Assembly (NCBI GenBank): GCA_029532625.1 | Contig: JARFXM010000005.1 | Span: forward strand, 868,001 to 932,000 | Length of the DNA stretch: 64,000 nt | DNA from: Lomentospora prolificans | Lineage: Eukaryota > Ascomycota > Sordariomycetes > Microascales > Microascaceae | Reading direction: 5' to 3' | Part shown: positions 45,308 to 57,548 of the stretch, one piece after another | Position numbering within the stretch: the stretch's first letter is position 1 | How the letters are laid out: the number at the start of each line of letters is the position of its first letter | Notes under the pieces: model-generated | The model's input: only the letters and a program-made list of their open reading frames with translations | Database searches by the model: none | What the model was told of the DNA's origin: nothing | Translations under genes and position numbers: made by a program

Positions 45308-46372
45308 CTATCGCGCCATCATCGCACTGCCAAAAACTCTGCTGAAGACACCGCCTCTACTCGCGCGGGGAATCTTGGTATTCCTGTTCTCAATGCTGTG
45401 GACCATAGCCTGCTCGGGAGTGATCTCATAAGGGAGAAGTCGCTTCCTGTGGCCCTTGCTGGTGGTTGTGGTGGGGTACTCGTAGCTGCCATAGTGCGAA
45501 GGTGTGTACATGGCCGTGTACTCGACGGACTCTACGCTCGTCGGGGTGGTGGCCCTCGAGCTGGGTCGGCTGCTAGTTGAAGAGGCCGAGGAGCTCGCGT
45601 AGCTGAGAGCTGGAGGGCTGACGGAGCCAGAAGAGGCGCGGGCGTACCGGTCGTACTGGGTGTAGTATCGGGGAGAGTACTGAGGAGCAGCGGTGCGGAT
45701 GGCGTTCTCGTGCCTGGCAGCAAAGTACATCCTCCTGTTCTCATCCTCCATCTTCTGGCGCATGGGCTCGAGGTAGTCCTGCCACGTGTTGTAGAGGTCA
45801 TCCTCGGAGAATCGGAGATCGAAGTCGAGAAGCTGTAGAAGCTGCTTCTCCATGAGATTGACCTCGGAAGTGCAGAAGCCAAACTGGTAGTTGGGGCCCT
45901 CGATGTTGGTGTACCTGGCCCAATGCTTGTTCTTGGGGGAGATGTCGTTGACGTATTTCGCGGCGAGGATGAGGCAAGCGAGGAAAATGCGATGCGAGGT
46001 ACACCTGAGACCCCTGGACATGGGCTGGAGTTTGTTCTTTAACCTCTGAAGGTAGATGAGAGTGGGCATAAGAGTGGCGGCCTGGACGTTGCTAGAGCGA
46101 ACGAGCTGGCGAATGAACTGCTCCACGGTGGGAAGAACGGGGTCTTCCGGCTGGACGGCGCGGAGCTCGGGGGTGGTGGGGGGAGTCGGAAGGCTAGCCG
46201 GGCTGTTATACTTCCTGGTCTGTGCAGGCATCATATTCTTGTCGCAGGGAATGACGGTGTCGGCGGCCTTGGCGAGATAGCTAATCATCCTCGAATCCAC
46301 TCGGGTGGTGATGAGGTCATGGACGGCAGCCTCTTTGAGCTCCTCCCTGGTGTATAACCTGACGGGATCCAT
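45308..46372 (-). CDS. Pho85-type (PCL) cyclin
   Basis: A single exon encodes 354 aa from the ATG at 46372; the frame extends further upstream but contains no earlier ATG. The cyclin box spans about residues 85-200: FIRQLVRSSNVQAATLMPTL, IYLQRL, then TSHRIFLACLILAAKYVND, KNKHWARYT, and MEKQLLQLLDFDLRF. The SHRIFLACLILAAKY segment is typical of Pcl1/Pcl2-like cyclins that activate the Pho85 kinase and link nutrient state to the cell cycle and polarity. The C-terminal third is Ser/Tyr/Thr-rich and disordered, with a basic tail (KGHRKRLLPYEITPEQA). Many Ser/Thr sites suggest control by phosphorylation and turnover. It stands alone between two long gene-poor stretches; long upstream regions fit a tightly regulated gene. 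Confidence 0.92.
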   Translation of the reverse strand: MDPVRLYTREELKEAAVHDLITTRVDSRMISYLAKAADTVIPCDKNMMPAQTRKYNSPASLPTPPTTPELRAVQPEDPVLPTVEQFIRQLVRSSNVQAATLMPTLIYLQRLKNKLQPMSRGLRCTSHRIFLACLILAAKYVNDISPKNKHWARYTNIEGPNYQFGFCTSEVNLMEKQLLQLLDFDLRFSEDDLYNTWQDYLEPMRQKMEDENRRMYFAARHENAIRTAAPQYSPRYYTQYDRYARASSGSVSPPALSYASSSASSTSSRPSSRATTPTSVESVEYTAMYTPSHYGSYEYPTTTTSKGHRKRLLPYEITPEQAMVHSIENRNTKIPRASRGGVFSRVFGSAMMAR

Positions 46373-46580
46373 TGTGGTGATGTGTGGTTGAATATGTAAG
46401 TTGTGGTTGGGAGTGTGGGTGGAGTTAGAGAGAGGAGGACGACGTCGAAAGAGTTGAACTGCGGAGAGAGGATATGATATATAAGTGTGTGTGAGAGAGG
46501 TTGTTGGAGGTTGGAGAGGGTGGGGTGGGGGTGTCGTGTGGAGTCGACCTTGGGATCGTGGAGAGATGATGTGCAAGAAA
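46373..46580 (-). promoter_or_regulatory. Pyrimidine-rich leader/promoter of the cyclin gene
   Basis: On the coding strand the region directly upstream of the cyclin ATG is strongly C/T- and CA-rich (plus strand GGAGAGGGTGGGGTGGGGG). Such CT tracts are common at fungal transcription starts. No factor site can be named. Confidence 0.45.
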
Positions 46581-49500
46581 TAGAGGAGGTGATCTAGAAA
46601 GTGGGAGGCTAGTTAGATATATATCAAGGTATCAAATGCCTCGGGAGTGGCTCATATGCCCAGAACGGATGACGGGTATATAAGAGAACTGGATGCAGGT
46701 TCGCTGGGCACGAGGCTGAGTTGGAGTGTGGGTGTCAAAGGAAGACGACCAGTTCCAGACAGGGGCACAGCACAGCAGTACAAGGGTGTGAGGAGGGGTG
46801 GGCCGCTGGGTACCAAGAGTACTTTGGGACACTAAGCCCGAAGAGGGGGTGTGGAGTGCGAAAGGGGCGTGCTTTAAATCGAGAAATGGGGGGGGGGGGG
46901 GGGAGTGTGGCGAAGGGCAGGCGATAGAAGGCCTGCAGAGGATAGGGAAGCAAAAACACGCAAGGTAGTGTTGTACCGGAGTGTACGTACTTCTCTGTGG
47001 TGCTCTCGAGGTTATGTATTTAACGGGTTTCCGGCAGGGGTGGTTGTACTGCCAAGGGAAAAAAAAAAAAAAAGCTTGCTGTGGCGCTGAAAGAGGGGCC
47101 TTGAGCGGCGTGGATTCTAGCGGGACAAAGCCTAAAGGAGGCGCACTAGAGGGTCGATAATCGGCGTTAGCGGTGCCAAGCTAGCTGATGGGGTCAGCGA
47201 TCCTAATGTCGAGCGATTGGCCGGGGCCGAAATGGGTCCTTGTCCCTCGTGTTGAGCAAGCACTTGAGACCTGAGGGCCAGGCGAGTCGTCGTAATGTGG
47301 CTTGCGACGCCGAACAATTGAACCACGTAGTGCAGTTTGTCGTCAGTGAACTGAGCCTCCCGTGAGATTTGTCGTCCTGTGACGGCTGTCGGGAATAGGG
47401 AAAGATGCCGAGAGCGATGGTAACGGAACGAAACAAGTAAAAAAGCGAAAGAAATTACACTGAAAATCTCAACGGGAAAAGATGGCGGAAAAAGAGCAAG
47501 TAAACCCCGAGGTAATGTGAAATTTCGTGGCCAAATTTGCAGGGCAAAGTGAAGACGAATTGGCGACCAAGGCGTTTTTCAAGGCGCTCGGGTTCCTCAA
47601 GGGGAGGTGTATAAAATATCGTGATCTCGAGATTTGAGTCTTTTTGAGGGAACCGGATTGGACCTTAAGGCCGAAGTTCGGGCTGTTACCAAGGTAGAAA
47701 TCGAGCGTCTTTTTTTTTCCTCGGCTTCTGTATTCGGACGCACTTATTGCTTGTTGTGGCACAAAAACCGTTGTTGAGTGGCAACTTTCGGCTCCGATTA
47801 GGGAGGTTGCTGTCGTGTCGCTCCAAAATACGATGCGCTCCGGGATTTGGAGGTGGCAGATACGAGATGGGCAGGCACCGAGGACTCGCACCAAGTTTAA
47901 TAGCTGAGCAGCACTTATATGCAAGGATGCTCAAGGCCAGCTGGATCGGTTTCTTCAACAGCCTTTTATCTTGGCGTGTTCAACCGAGAATTATTCCCTT
48001 GTTTTGTAGGGGAGGTCGGATGAATGAGGTTGGATTTGGAGGCGGGCAGAACAGACTATTCTTCCTTGTCCAGGGATATAAAATCGTTGTCCGGAGGTTG
48101 TGAGGGTTTTCGAGGGTGGGGCAACTCAACCGTGTCCAAAGAAAAGCTGCGTCCAGCACAGGGAGTACAACAAAGAGCGGGTTTTGATATTATTATGAGT
48201 GGGTAATGAGAGTATGTGGGCTTTTGTTGCCTTTGGGATTTCCTTGTTGGGTCACTCAATGACTTGTGTCGCAGATAGAGACGGCCAAACTGGCTTCCGA
48301 AAGGATGGATTGATGACGGGGGCCTTGGAGACGTAGATATTATTCCGCTCGACAAGTCGGTGGCAGATTAATGAGAATGGTCGACGATTGATGAGGACAC
48401 GATTAGAGATGGATTGGATGAATTTTCTTCTGACTCCTGGAAAGAGGGGAGGATGAGGAATATATTTAGCATTTTCTGGATGCTCGGTTCTCTCGACGTT
48501 CCTATGGCACTCGAGTGTACATCTCGAGAGGATACATGCTCTGCCAACGACCGCTTCCTTTTTCCTCCCGTCTATCGGCGCCTTTCGCTCCAAAAATGGG
48601 GTACGTGTGGGGATCGAGAGGACCCGCCGTGTCTTCTCCTATCCTTTAGCCATGAGACAGGTATCATCTGTTAGTTCAGGTCTGCAGCTTCCATGTCTCA
48701 AAAGGCGTGGCTCCGAAGGCCCAACGGTCCAACCTTCCACAGGCAACTAATGCGCAGGGCGAGTTTCGCTGGAGGAACGCTCACCAATTGCCCGATGCCC
48801 ATCCGCGTGCCGCCGAGGTTCGAGAACCACTCGTTTCCTGCTGACGGGCCCGAAATCTAACCCGCATCAATTTTGGGTTTTCGCGGATGGCTGGTACGAC
48901 AAGGGTGGCCGGATTTCCACAAAGACGCAAACCCCGCCTTACGCTGGCGGCAGGCCGCTTGAACTGACACGGCAGAGTTTCCACGCATCCACTCCCCAAC
49001 TGGCGACTGGCGACGGAGCGCCACGAAAAGACGCCAGCAGGCAGTGGCACGAGAGAGGAGAGCAAACCAAGGCGGCGGGCTCAGAGGGCTCGAACGGGTT
49101 TCCGGCCAATCAGGTCGCGACTCGGCGGTTTTTCTCACTGGCTGACAGCGCGCACCAAGCGTGCCTGCACACGCCAATCCAAACGCACGCGCGCCCGCGC
49201 TGCGAATTTCACGAGCCACTCGCACACGTCGCATCACCCCCAGATTGAACCGGGCGGGCGGAGGACACCCGTACGCTTCGCGTTTCTGCCCTCCCATTGG
49301 TGGACGGCCTTGGCCACCGCCTAAAGATTTGAAACAGACGACCTCGCGACAGGGAATGACAGGACAGCTTTTTACTTGCCACCATCGGAATAGTAAGGGA
49401 TCGGGTCAGATCAGGTACTTTGAGACCCAAAGGGAACAAGGACGAATATACGAGTCCCTTTCTTTTTCTTGTGTTCTCTCCATAACCGCTCATCCGTACA

Positions 49501-49950
49501 TGCTGCGGTTGTTTGAGGGTTGACTGAAGGGTCACTTTGCATCGCCTCCGCGTTTGTTACGAATGCCTTTGGCTTCAGCATTTGATTCGACAAGGCATGA
49601 CCCACGAGCCTCCTCGGCAGTGCTTTCGCGAACGATGGAACTGATGCCTGACTCCAGTCCACCTTGGACATTTCGGTTTGCTCGTGGATCCCCTCCCTGT
49701 TTCCCCAGTTTTCGTCAATCTCCTATTAGCCCTCTGCCTTGACGAGGAAATCAATCAGGGCGGTGAGCGACAGACGATCCCCTGGTCTGGTTTGGCTTGG
49801 CTTCGCTATCCCTTTGAATCTCACCGCTGCCGTTGGGGGCCGTGATCCCGAACTGTGGGCACTCTGTTTCCAACTGAGAATTCTAGGCAGCCTATATGCA
49901 ACGGTACTACATAGGTAGGATAGAGCAGAGATGCACTTAGGATCAATTGA

Positions 49951-49953
<3 letters not shown>
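46581..49953. other. Gene-poor stretch upstream of the cyclin
   Basis: I recognise no gene. A G16 homopolymer lies at 46888-46903. Around 48960-49270 the sequence is CpG- and GC-rich without a convincing frame. The cyclin may have a long 5' untranslated region here. Confidence 0.45.
46888..46903. repeat. G16 homopolymer
   Basis: A run of 16 G lies on the plus strand about 0.5 kb upstream of the cyclin ATG (C16 on the coding strand). Confidence 0.85.

Positions 49954-49987
<34 letters not shown>
49954..49987. repeat. A34 homopolymer
   Basis: A run of 34 A on the plus strand continues into GAAAAAGAAAAAAA and then GGGGCCCC. A second A run in the same orientation lies 272 bp downstream. Confidence 0.85.
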
Positions 49988-49989
<2 letters not shown>

Positions 49990-50259
49990 AAAAGAAAAAA
50001 AGGGGCCCCTGAGAGTCAAACCTCACTGCTGGCCTAACTACGGGCAGCAATACCTATCCGAAACAACCAATCAATCTGCGAGACACCGCTAGGCAAAAAG
50101 TCCCTGTCGTCCAGTGAATCGCGCCGAAGACCACTTTACCAGCCTTGTCGGCCGTTTTGACCCTTTGGGATGGAAAAGGGACTGATAATGACATATTTCT
50201 ATCTCATAGTCGTATCCCGAATCCTCGAAGCGGCGACCTAAAGCAAGCAGGGCGAGTAG

Positions 50260-50287
<28 letters not shown>
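50260..50287. repeat. A28 homopolymer
   Basis: A run of 28 A on the plus strand has the same orientation as the A34 tract at 49954. The 272 bp between the two holds no recognised gene. Confidence 0.85.
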
Positions 50288-50292
<5 letters not shown>

Positions 50293-53200
50293 TGGTGGAC
50301 GTCAACCGGGGACTAGCCCAGGTTCGCATCGTTAGCGATATGTCGGGTGAGATGCGGACATGTCATCGGCTCCCCACGTCGTAGATGTTACTGGTAATTC
50401 TGCTGGCTCTTTGAAACTGCGTTCTTTGGTAATTAGTTTGGGCCCTAATACGTGGTCAACTTCTCAGCCATCCACTGTCCTGCGTTGGTGCTTTCCTAAC
50501 CTCCCCTATATGCGTTGTTTCGCTGGCCAACCTCCGTTTTGGTGCACATGCACATCTCGCCCTGGTCTGCTCTCGTTTATCCAGAGCCACTTAGATGCCA
50601 GCAACCCGTCATCTCATCGTGCAAGCCTCAACCAGGGCCATCAACAAATAATGATCAAACAAAACAACGGGCGGGCCGAGGCCGCCCATAACACACGTAA
50701 CCCGTTCATCTCCCCTTCGTAACCCCTCAATAATATCAAAAGAGTGTCATACATTGAGAATCTGAATCATCCGCCAGGAAGTGCCCTGTCAAGCCATGGC
50801 TGGGTATTTCCCTTCACCCCTTTTGGTGTATCGTAGCATCTGGCCCCGAAACCTGTATCACTCACTGATATCTTGATGGGGAAAGCGCGTCCGCTGTCAA
50901 TCCAGTCCGGGCCATATTTTTGCTTTTTTGTGCCTGTCCCCCCTTGCTGGAGTTTCTTATCCTGTAGGTGAGGGGGTCGGTTCTACAATTTGACATCTCA
51001 GACAGCCGCGTGCCAGTAGATCGATCTTCCTTACCAATTACGGCTTAATGAATAATATTTCTTGCAGCTCCCTCTTCCTTGGTCCAGCGCGGAAGTCGGT
51101 CGGGTGGTGCCTGATCTCGCCAGCCAGCAAGTGGAAGCTGGGTGTCTGATACCAGGAAATGACGCTAGTGAGTGTCTCGCCGAAATCCCAACTACGGCCG
51201 GGGCCTGGACCTACAAAAAGAGGTGGGAGAAAATGAGAGGCTTACACATGCATATATGCGATCTATGATTGAGAGTCGATGGAGATTTTGCCAATAACCC
51301 CCAGACTTGCTTGAACCTTTTTGACGATCCAAGAGGGCATTGATTGAGAAGCGGTTCGAAGCGCCCAAGCTCTCGCGTCAGAGGAGGAGGAAAACCAAAG
51401 AGTCTCCGAGATAATCCCACCCCCGGACAACCCGTACCTGAAGCTCTTTCGAGGAGAATCGCAAAGATCATGTAAGTGATGCACAGACGCAACCAACAGC
51501 ACAGGCATAAAACCTCGACTCTGTTTAGCCAAGCGCCCCCAACTGCCTCATCCACATCAGAGCTCCCAGAGAGATCACCGCTATGGATTTCGCTTTTTTC
51601 CCTGCTTTGGGGGCGATAAAACCCGTCTGGCGATTGCGGAGGAGGTATTCGACCCCCGGTATCAGCGTCGCCGATGTGGCTTGGATTGCACATCCAACGC
51701 TGAGCGGCAGATCATCTCGGCTGTACTTGGAAATTTAGTCAGGGCGAGGTTGTTGGTACCAGCAGAAAGGAGGAGCTCATGACTTCATAACCAGCTTCTC
51801 CAGCTCTACTCTGGGGGTTTTTTATTGAGCAGGATCGGCTGTCGGGGGAATGATCACCGGAGATCCCCCTCCTTCGACCATCCCTTTCTTTTTACTCTCT
51901 ATTACAGGCTGTATTGAATTGAGAGATTGCACGTATATCTCTTTATGCCGAGGTGCACGAGGCCGAAGAAAGGGTTCCCAAGAATTACCCAGCGGCAACG
52001 ACCGCGCCTCCACCAATGTAAACCTGGGGTTCCTGAACCCGTGGATCGACATATACCTCATTCATGCCGTCCATATCTGCGCCACGAATCATTTCCAGAG
52101 ATATCATCTCTGTACACGTACACGTTTTAGAAAAAACGGCTTCAGTGGTGCGACTTGTTGGAGGGTGGATATCAACGTTTTCAGTTTGTCTTTTACCCTG
52201 TACAACGCGGCCGTCGCCGAGCTGAGCCAGCGCCAGCTCGCTCCCTTAGTCAACCTCGAGCCGTGTAGCATTTGAAGTGTCGAAGTAGACCCGAGTTGCT
52301 GGCGCCACTCGCCACGCTCTCGATGCCTGTTCCAGCGGGAATATTTCTCAGTCTCACGCTCCTCGCGCAACCGGGCAAAATATGGGGCTTTTGAACCAAA
52401 AAGTTAAGAAAAAAAAAAACTTATCCTGCGCTAGACGGACGGGCCACCACTGATGTTTAATCCTGCGGAATCGCCAGCTCGCCAGCAGCGCCAACATTCC
52501 AACTTTGGTTCGATGGCGTCCGATGTGGCGTCCGGGTTGGACCAGAGCTGCCGGCTCGAGTGGAATACATGGAGACTGGCGGGCCAAGAGGCTTTTGAAT
52601 TTTCTCTTTTTCTCAGTTTTCTCAACACTTGCAGCTTCGAAGTACGAAGTATGAGGGAGGGGGTGTTCAACTCCCGCTTGGGTTACGCTTGGGCCAATAC
52701 ATTGGATACAAGCATGAGACCTCAATTTCCCGGGCATGGATACAACCGTCATGGGTTGGGATTGTGGAGGGGAGGGAGCAGCTGCGCTACAGCTTGCTTT
52801 TTAGGCTGCTGAGATCTTTCCCTGTACGGCGAGAGCTGGACCTCTTATTTCGGTGATTTGTGGATCTCCTCAGCGATCAATGCGGCACAACGTCGCAAGC
52901 TGGGAGTTGGCGCGTCTGTCATAGATTCGTGCATCATGAACAAGTGTCTGATGATGACTCCAAAATGCTTGGGGTTGGATGGGAAAAGTCACCTAGTTAC
53001 TGTTACCAACAGTCTTACGCTTGGCCCTTTCTCGGGTTCTCCACGGTGGCTGGCCTATATCGTCGGCAACTACGATTCGATCCGTCCAAGGTGAACCAGA
53101 CGCGGGTACGTCAGTGAGCTTTGGCCTACCTTCCTCACAGTGGTCGCTCAGCCCGGAGACTTTCTCGCAAGGTCTTAAGTCGCCAGGACGCTCCTCGAGT

Positions 53201-54542
53201 GAGACTAGTGAAAAGATAGAAGACACTAATGAGAAATGGATGCCACATGGCAAGAAACAGGAGACCTCAGAGCCAACCTCTCTTTTGCAATACTCCGGGG
53301 TAGGACAGGGGAAGCGAGGGCCGAGACTAGCCACAATCGCCAGTTGCTCGCCCGGTATCGTTAGCCCTGGCGGTGTATTAGTGAAGGAAACAAATAGTTA
53401 GTCAACTCGAGTTCGATACGGAGTTGCATCAGTTGATCGCCCCAACACCAAAAAAAAACAGCCGCAAGTACTAGCAAGGGCCTCCTTCTCACCTCTCCCC
53501 TGCGTCCAAGGCTAGCGCACTCCATCCCTGTACCCATTGGTCAGTGGTTCCCAGCTTTTCATACCCCGGCCCCTTATATCAAGGTTCTCCATCGATTATC
53601 ACGACATCATCCCGAAAATCAAGTCCAAGTCTTCCGTACCTGGAGAAACCACATATGCAGGAGTTCCTCAACCGGTTCAATAGTTTGCATGGGGCGCCGC
53701 TCCTCTTCGCCGTTTCCGTTCCTATAAAACACTACATATCCATCGATGCATGCCCGAGTATCTAGAAAAAGGAGCCAAAAAAAAAATCCGTACCTCCTAT
53801 TCGGCCCTAGTGGAGTCCTCAAGTTTGTATCGCCTGGGAAAAAGAAAGCATGTGTCCGTGAAACCCGAACGTAGAACGGCACGAAAAAACCAAAGGGTAA
53901 ATCAGAGTGCCCTAAATGCCTTGGTTTGACCATCGGGTTCCTGCCAAGCTCGATGACTTTGGAACACAGAGCACAGCTTGCAGTGCAGGAAAGAAAGGGG
54001 AAACCTCAGCCCACGAATGGTTTCGGGGACCCCACATTTTTTCAGGGGAATCAATGCATATCATCCTAAAGGAAACCGAGAGGACGACGATTATCGTTAG
54101 GGTTTGGCAGTTGCCCTCTGCTCCTTAACTTTGATCCGGCTTATTGGAAAACAGGTCTGTCCGTACAAATGAACTGCCAGGCGTAAATGACCCGTGTAGA
54201 GGCTGCTGCCTCACCTTTGGTGCTCATTTCCCAGGAACACATATAATTCATGGAGGGGCTTGTGTCCTGGATTAACGGCTGTTACCATGGATCTCCACCG
54301 GGTATTTTGCTGCTTGATTAGTACCTTAGACTGGTTACATCTTTCAGGGAAAATCGTCAGTGTTGGGCTGAGTTAGCGGTACCTCGCCGGCGCAGGTCCC
54401 AAAGGCAAAGGAAGGTCATGCTCAAATGGGAGAGATAATGCAATGATCGTCAGTCCCCATGTCGGGCGACCCAACATTGTTCCCCATCAGCCTGAAGTCA
54501 CTAAACAAGAGCCTTAATCTACTGTCAGACCTCACTTTTTTT

Positions 54543-54545
<3 letters not shown>

Positions 54546-54579
<34 letters not shown>
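54546..54579. repeat. T34 homopolymer
   Basis: A run of 34 T on the plus strand is flanked by further T-rich sequence on both sides (TTTTTTTCCC before, CTTTTTTTC after). Confidence 0.85.
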
Positions 54580-55109
54580 CTTTTTTTCTGGTTCCTCATC
54601 GTAGGCTCCGCTAAGCTAGGCGTTTGGGCTGCGTGGTTTCTGTGGTGCGTCAGGGATGAATGGATGGTAAGAGCTTTGGCTGGCGTTAGACTTGTATCTC
54701 CTCATGCATCGCTGGCATGGCTCCAAAACCGTCCAAAAATACATCAAGATACGAGGCGGGGAGAGGTAGCGCAAAAGCTAGATAGCTTGATGCCATCCCC
54801 TATGCCTCGAGTTGACCCATCCGAACCCATCCACACGCGTTAATAAGGGGGAGGGGACGAGCAGGAGAGAGTCAGGCATGCTGCCGCTGTGATTCGCTGT
54901 CCTCCATCTTGAAACAAAACGACGGGAAGGAATCCAGTCGGGGAGAAGGGAGCCAATGGCGGGGCATTTAAATCACGGGGTCGCAGGTTGTGACTTGGGC
55001 GAGGCGAAAGAGGACCAATCCACCAGATATCGCACGCGTCATCTGCACTTGGTAATTTTTCAGGTGCGGAATCGTTGGTCAAGGGTCGAGGGGATTCGAA
55101 TGTGGCAAA

Positions 55110-55160
55110 CCCCCCCCACCAAAAAAAAAAAAAAAAATCCCACCACCACCACCACCACCC
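55110..55160. repeat. Compound microsatellite C8 / A17 / (CAC)n
   Basis: Three simple tracts follow one another: a C run, an A17 run at 55121-55137 and about six CAC units ending near 55159. Confidence 0.8.
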
Positions 55161-57179
55161 AGGCTTGTTTGGGATTATACTCGATGCTGGAATACTCTAC
55201 CTGCGTGGATGTACACGTAATAGCCAGATTCGTTTTCACCCTAATCAATGGTCTCAGAAAAGAGGGACGATGAGCCTCTCATGTTAACCTGCGCCCACCT
55301 CAATTCCCACCTGATAGTGACCTTGGATACGAAGATCTGGTCCGCGAATCCCCTTTTCGGTTCACCCTGTAATATCATATTCGCCTTGGTCGCGGGCCTT
55401 TACGCAAGCAGATTTAGATACAGCCTCTTTCTCGAGTCGTCTCCACGATAACCTCGGCGAACCGCATAGACATCTGTCGATGGACATAGCCCTGCCCCTG
55501 TTCAGGTCCCAAGTTAAGGTTTGTCCGTGCCCGCATGACGCCTCGAGAAGAGTTGAGATGTTCAGAGGACTTGAGGCGAATTTTAGCGTCGGTTGCCGTC
55601 CGCTAAAAGTGCAACCCAGCGCTCCAGGGCCTCCAACAAGGGGCACGATAGCTGTAAACAGGCAGGGAAGGGGGGGGGATTCAGCGGGGCTTTGGCCAGC
55701 CGACGCAAGTTGTTTTCCCGCACACCCCTCTACCAGATGCGCACTTCTTCCTAGTTTCGGTTGAAGAGATAATAGTGATCGAGTGACCAGAGAGAACCGA
55801 CCACTCTACCCGAAGCAGGTCAGTGAGCAGGGTCTACCCTTGGCAGCTTAATGGAGGCCGCACCAGCCACACCTCAGGACCTGAATACACTAGCCCCGCG
55901 TCACGTGGTGTTCCGGCAGCCTCCGATGATGGCGGCGCCGAACGCTTGGCACCCACTTTGCCCGACTTGGACTGAGCAAAGCAGTTTGACGGCAAAAGCC
56001 GCCCTGCCTTCTCGGACTTTTCTCGGGCCCCGTCAAGTCTGGGGAAAAAGGCCGCCGGGGCTGCCTACTGGGCGCCTCCCGCAGTGCCCTCAGCTGGCAT
56101 CATCCGCGCGGCGCTCTCTTTTCTGAGCAAGACCACAGCACAAGGGAGCAGAGGGACGGGGTATGTACGCAGTTGGTCACCGGCCGCTGTCGGCTACCTC
56201 CGATTGAACAAGCCCAACGCACGAATTAGGCCCGTCCGGCCGCCCTATGGAAAAGATTTTATTCCCAATCGAGTGCATGATTCCGCCGCAGTCGTCAGAA
56301 GCTTCCCTTGGAGCATAGCGAGATTCTTGGTAAATCGCGCGAGGAAAAAAATTCTCGAATGACGCATTCAACCAACTTTCGTTGCCCTTCCACGCGCAGG
56401 TCTCCCACGATTGATGCGTACTGGTAGCTGGATCTTGCCGACACGCACACCCCTGGTTCCCATTTCTTGTCTACTGCACTACTAGACTGACGCCCTCAAA
56501 GACACTTGAGGATACATCGTGATGTTCCCAGATGCAAACCACGGGGAATTCGGTATCAATTAGGCTTGAACTGGTCAAGTCGTATTCCCTCGTCGGCTTC
56601 GAGGAAAGAATCAATCATAGGTTCGGATGCGGGCGTTTGCTTTGCCGCTGTGCTACGCCTCAGCTTCGACCACAATTGGAACCCAGCGGTTTGTCCATGT
56701 GTGACGAGGCGCCGGTACAGCGTGGCCAGCTGGCGGGATGATTCACTAATATACAGGGCTACTAATAATAATAATGGTAATTCATTGAACAGATGGATCC
56801 ATGGCTGCTCGGCACCCCCCTCCAAACCAAAGGAATCGATCGAGTTTCGGGAAGCGCAGAAGCGTCAGCAAACCACGACATTGGCAAGGGAATCTTCTCC
56901 TTTAATCGCCCTCTTTTCTTGTTGCAGGAAAGCTGAAAGCTCCACAGTTCAGATGAGAGGCCGCTTCGACGCCGGCCTCTTTCCCCTTCATTTGGCGCGT
57001 TTGACCCAGCTGAATCCACCGATCGGATCCCAAAACACTGGATCCCACACCACGCCACCATTAGCGTCTAATTCCGTCCAGTGCCCAGTCCCAAGACTGA
57101 GGATTGAAGGAAACCAACCCAAACTCGATACGATGACCAAAAATAGCGGCCCCCGATACATACCATCAGTGTCCCTCTG

Positions 57180-57496
57180 GCCACGAGGCCATCTCTACCC
57201 TCCCTTGCTAATTTCCCGCCGCCCCCCCCCCTTTTCCCCTTCCCCTGTCAGGTCCTCCTTGCTTTCTGGCGTCTATTTGGCCCCCATAGCCCACTGAGAA
57301 GCCCAAGCAAACCACGCTTCGGATCCCCAGGAAGCCGCTTGCATCGCCACCCGCCCCCGTTTCGTCTCGAGCTTCCGGGGGATTTTGATTGGTCGAGCTA
57401 GCCGCAGTGTGGACGGAACCCGCTTCATTCCTTATTACTCCACCGCATCTCCCTTCATCTGTCTATAGGCTGTTTTCCCCGTCCTGCACTACCACC
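57180..57496 (+). promoter_or_regulatory. Promoter-like CT-rich region
   Basis: This holds long pyrimidine tracts, an inverted CCAAT (GATTGG near 57387), a TATAGG near 57465 and a CACTACCACC context leading into the ATG at 57497. Together these look like a fungal promoter and leader, although the downstream gene is not resolved. Confidence 0.35.
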
Positions 57497-57548
57497 ATGA
57501 CTGCTTTTAACCCTTTCTGGGGCGGCGCGCCCTCGAAGCATCATAGAG
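57497..57548 (+). CDS. Possible first exon of an unresolved gene
   Basis: An ATG in a good context (ACCACCATGACT) opens MTAFNPFWGGAPSKHHR. It is followed directly by a possible donor GTAGGT at 57549. The short peptide is well formed and lies after a promoter-like region, but I cannot find the next exon: nearby acceptors lead to early stops. Frames at 58306-58881 and 58956-59117 are candidates for later exons, unproven. I do not recognise the family from these 17 residues. Confidence 0.3.

Larger units (their letters stand above)
50288..57179. other. Gene-poor stretch, central part
   Basis: I recognise no gene or transposon domain. Contents include a T34 run at 54546-54579, a compound microsatellite at 55110-55160, and scattered open frames with no ATG or no family motif (for example 53021-53401). 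Confidence 0.45.

Noticed and set aside
46373..46576. N-terminal extension of the cyclin frame
   Set aside because: The frame is open to 46576, but it starts at TTG, has no ATG, and is rich in CT-tract-derived Pro/Thr/His, as expected for a leader.
49990..50045. Possible tRNA 3' half on the minus strand next to the A34 tract
   Set aside because: The T-loop lacks the conserved TTC and no D-arm, anticodon arm or 5' acceptor strand is present.
56506..57297. 263-codon plus-strand open frame
   Set aside because: It begins at a TTG, has no early ATG, shows no domain, and its end overlaps a promoter-like CT-rich tract. Its composition looks non-coding.
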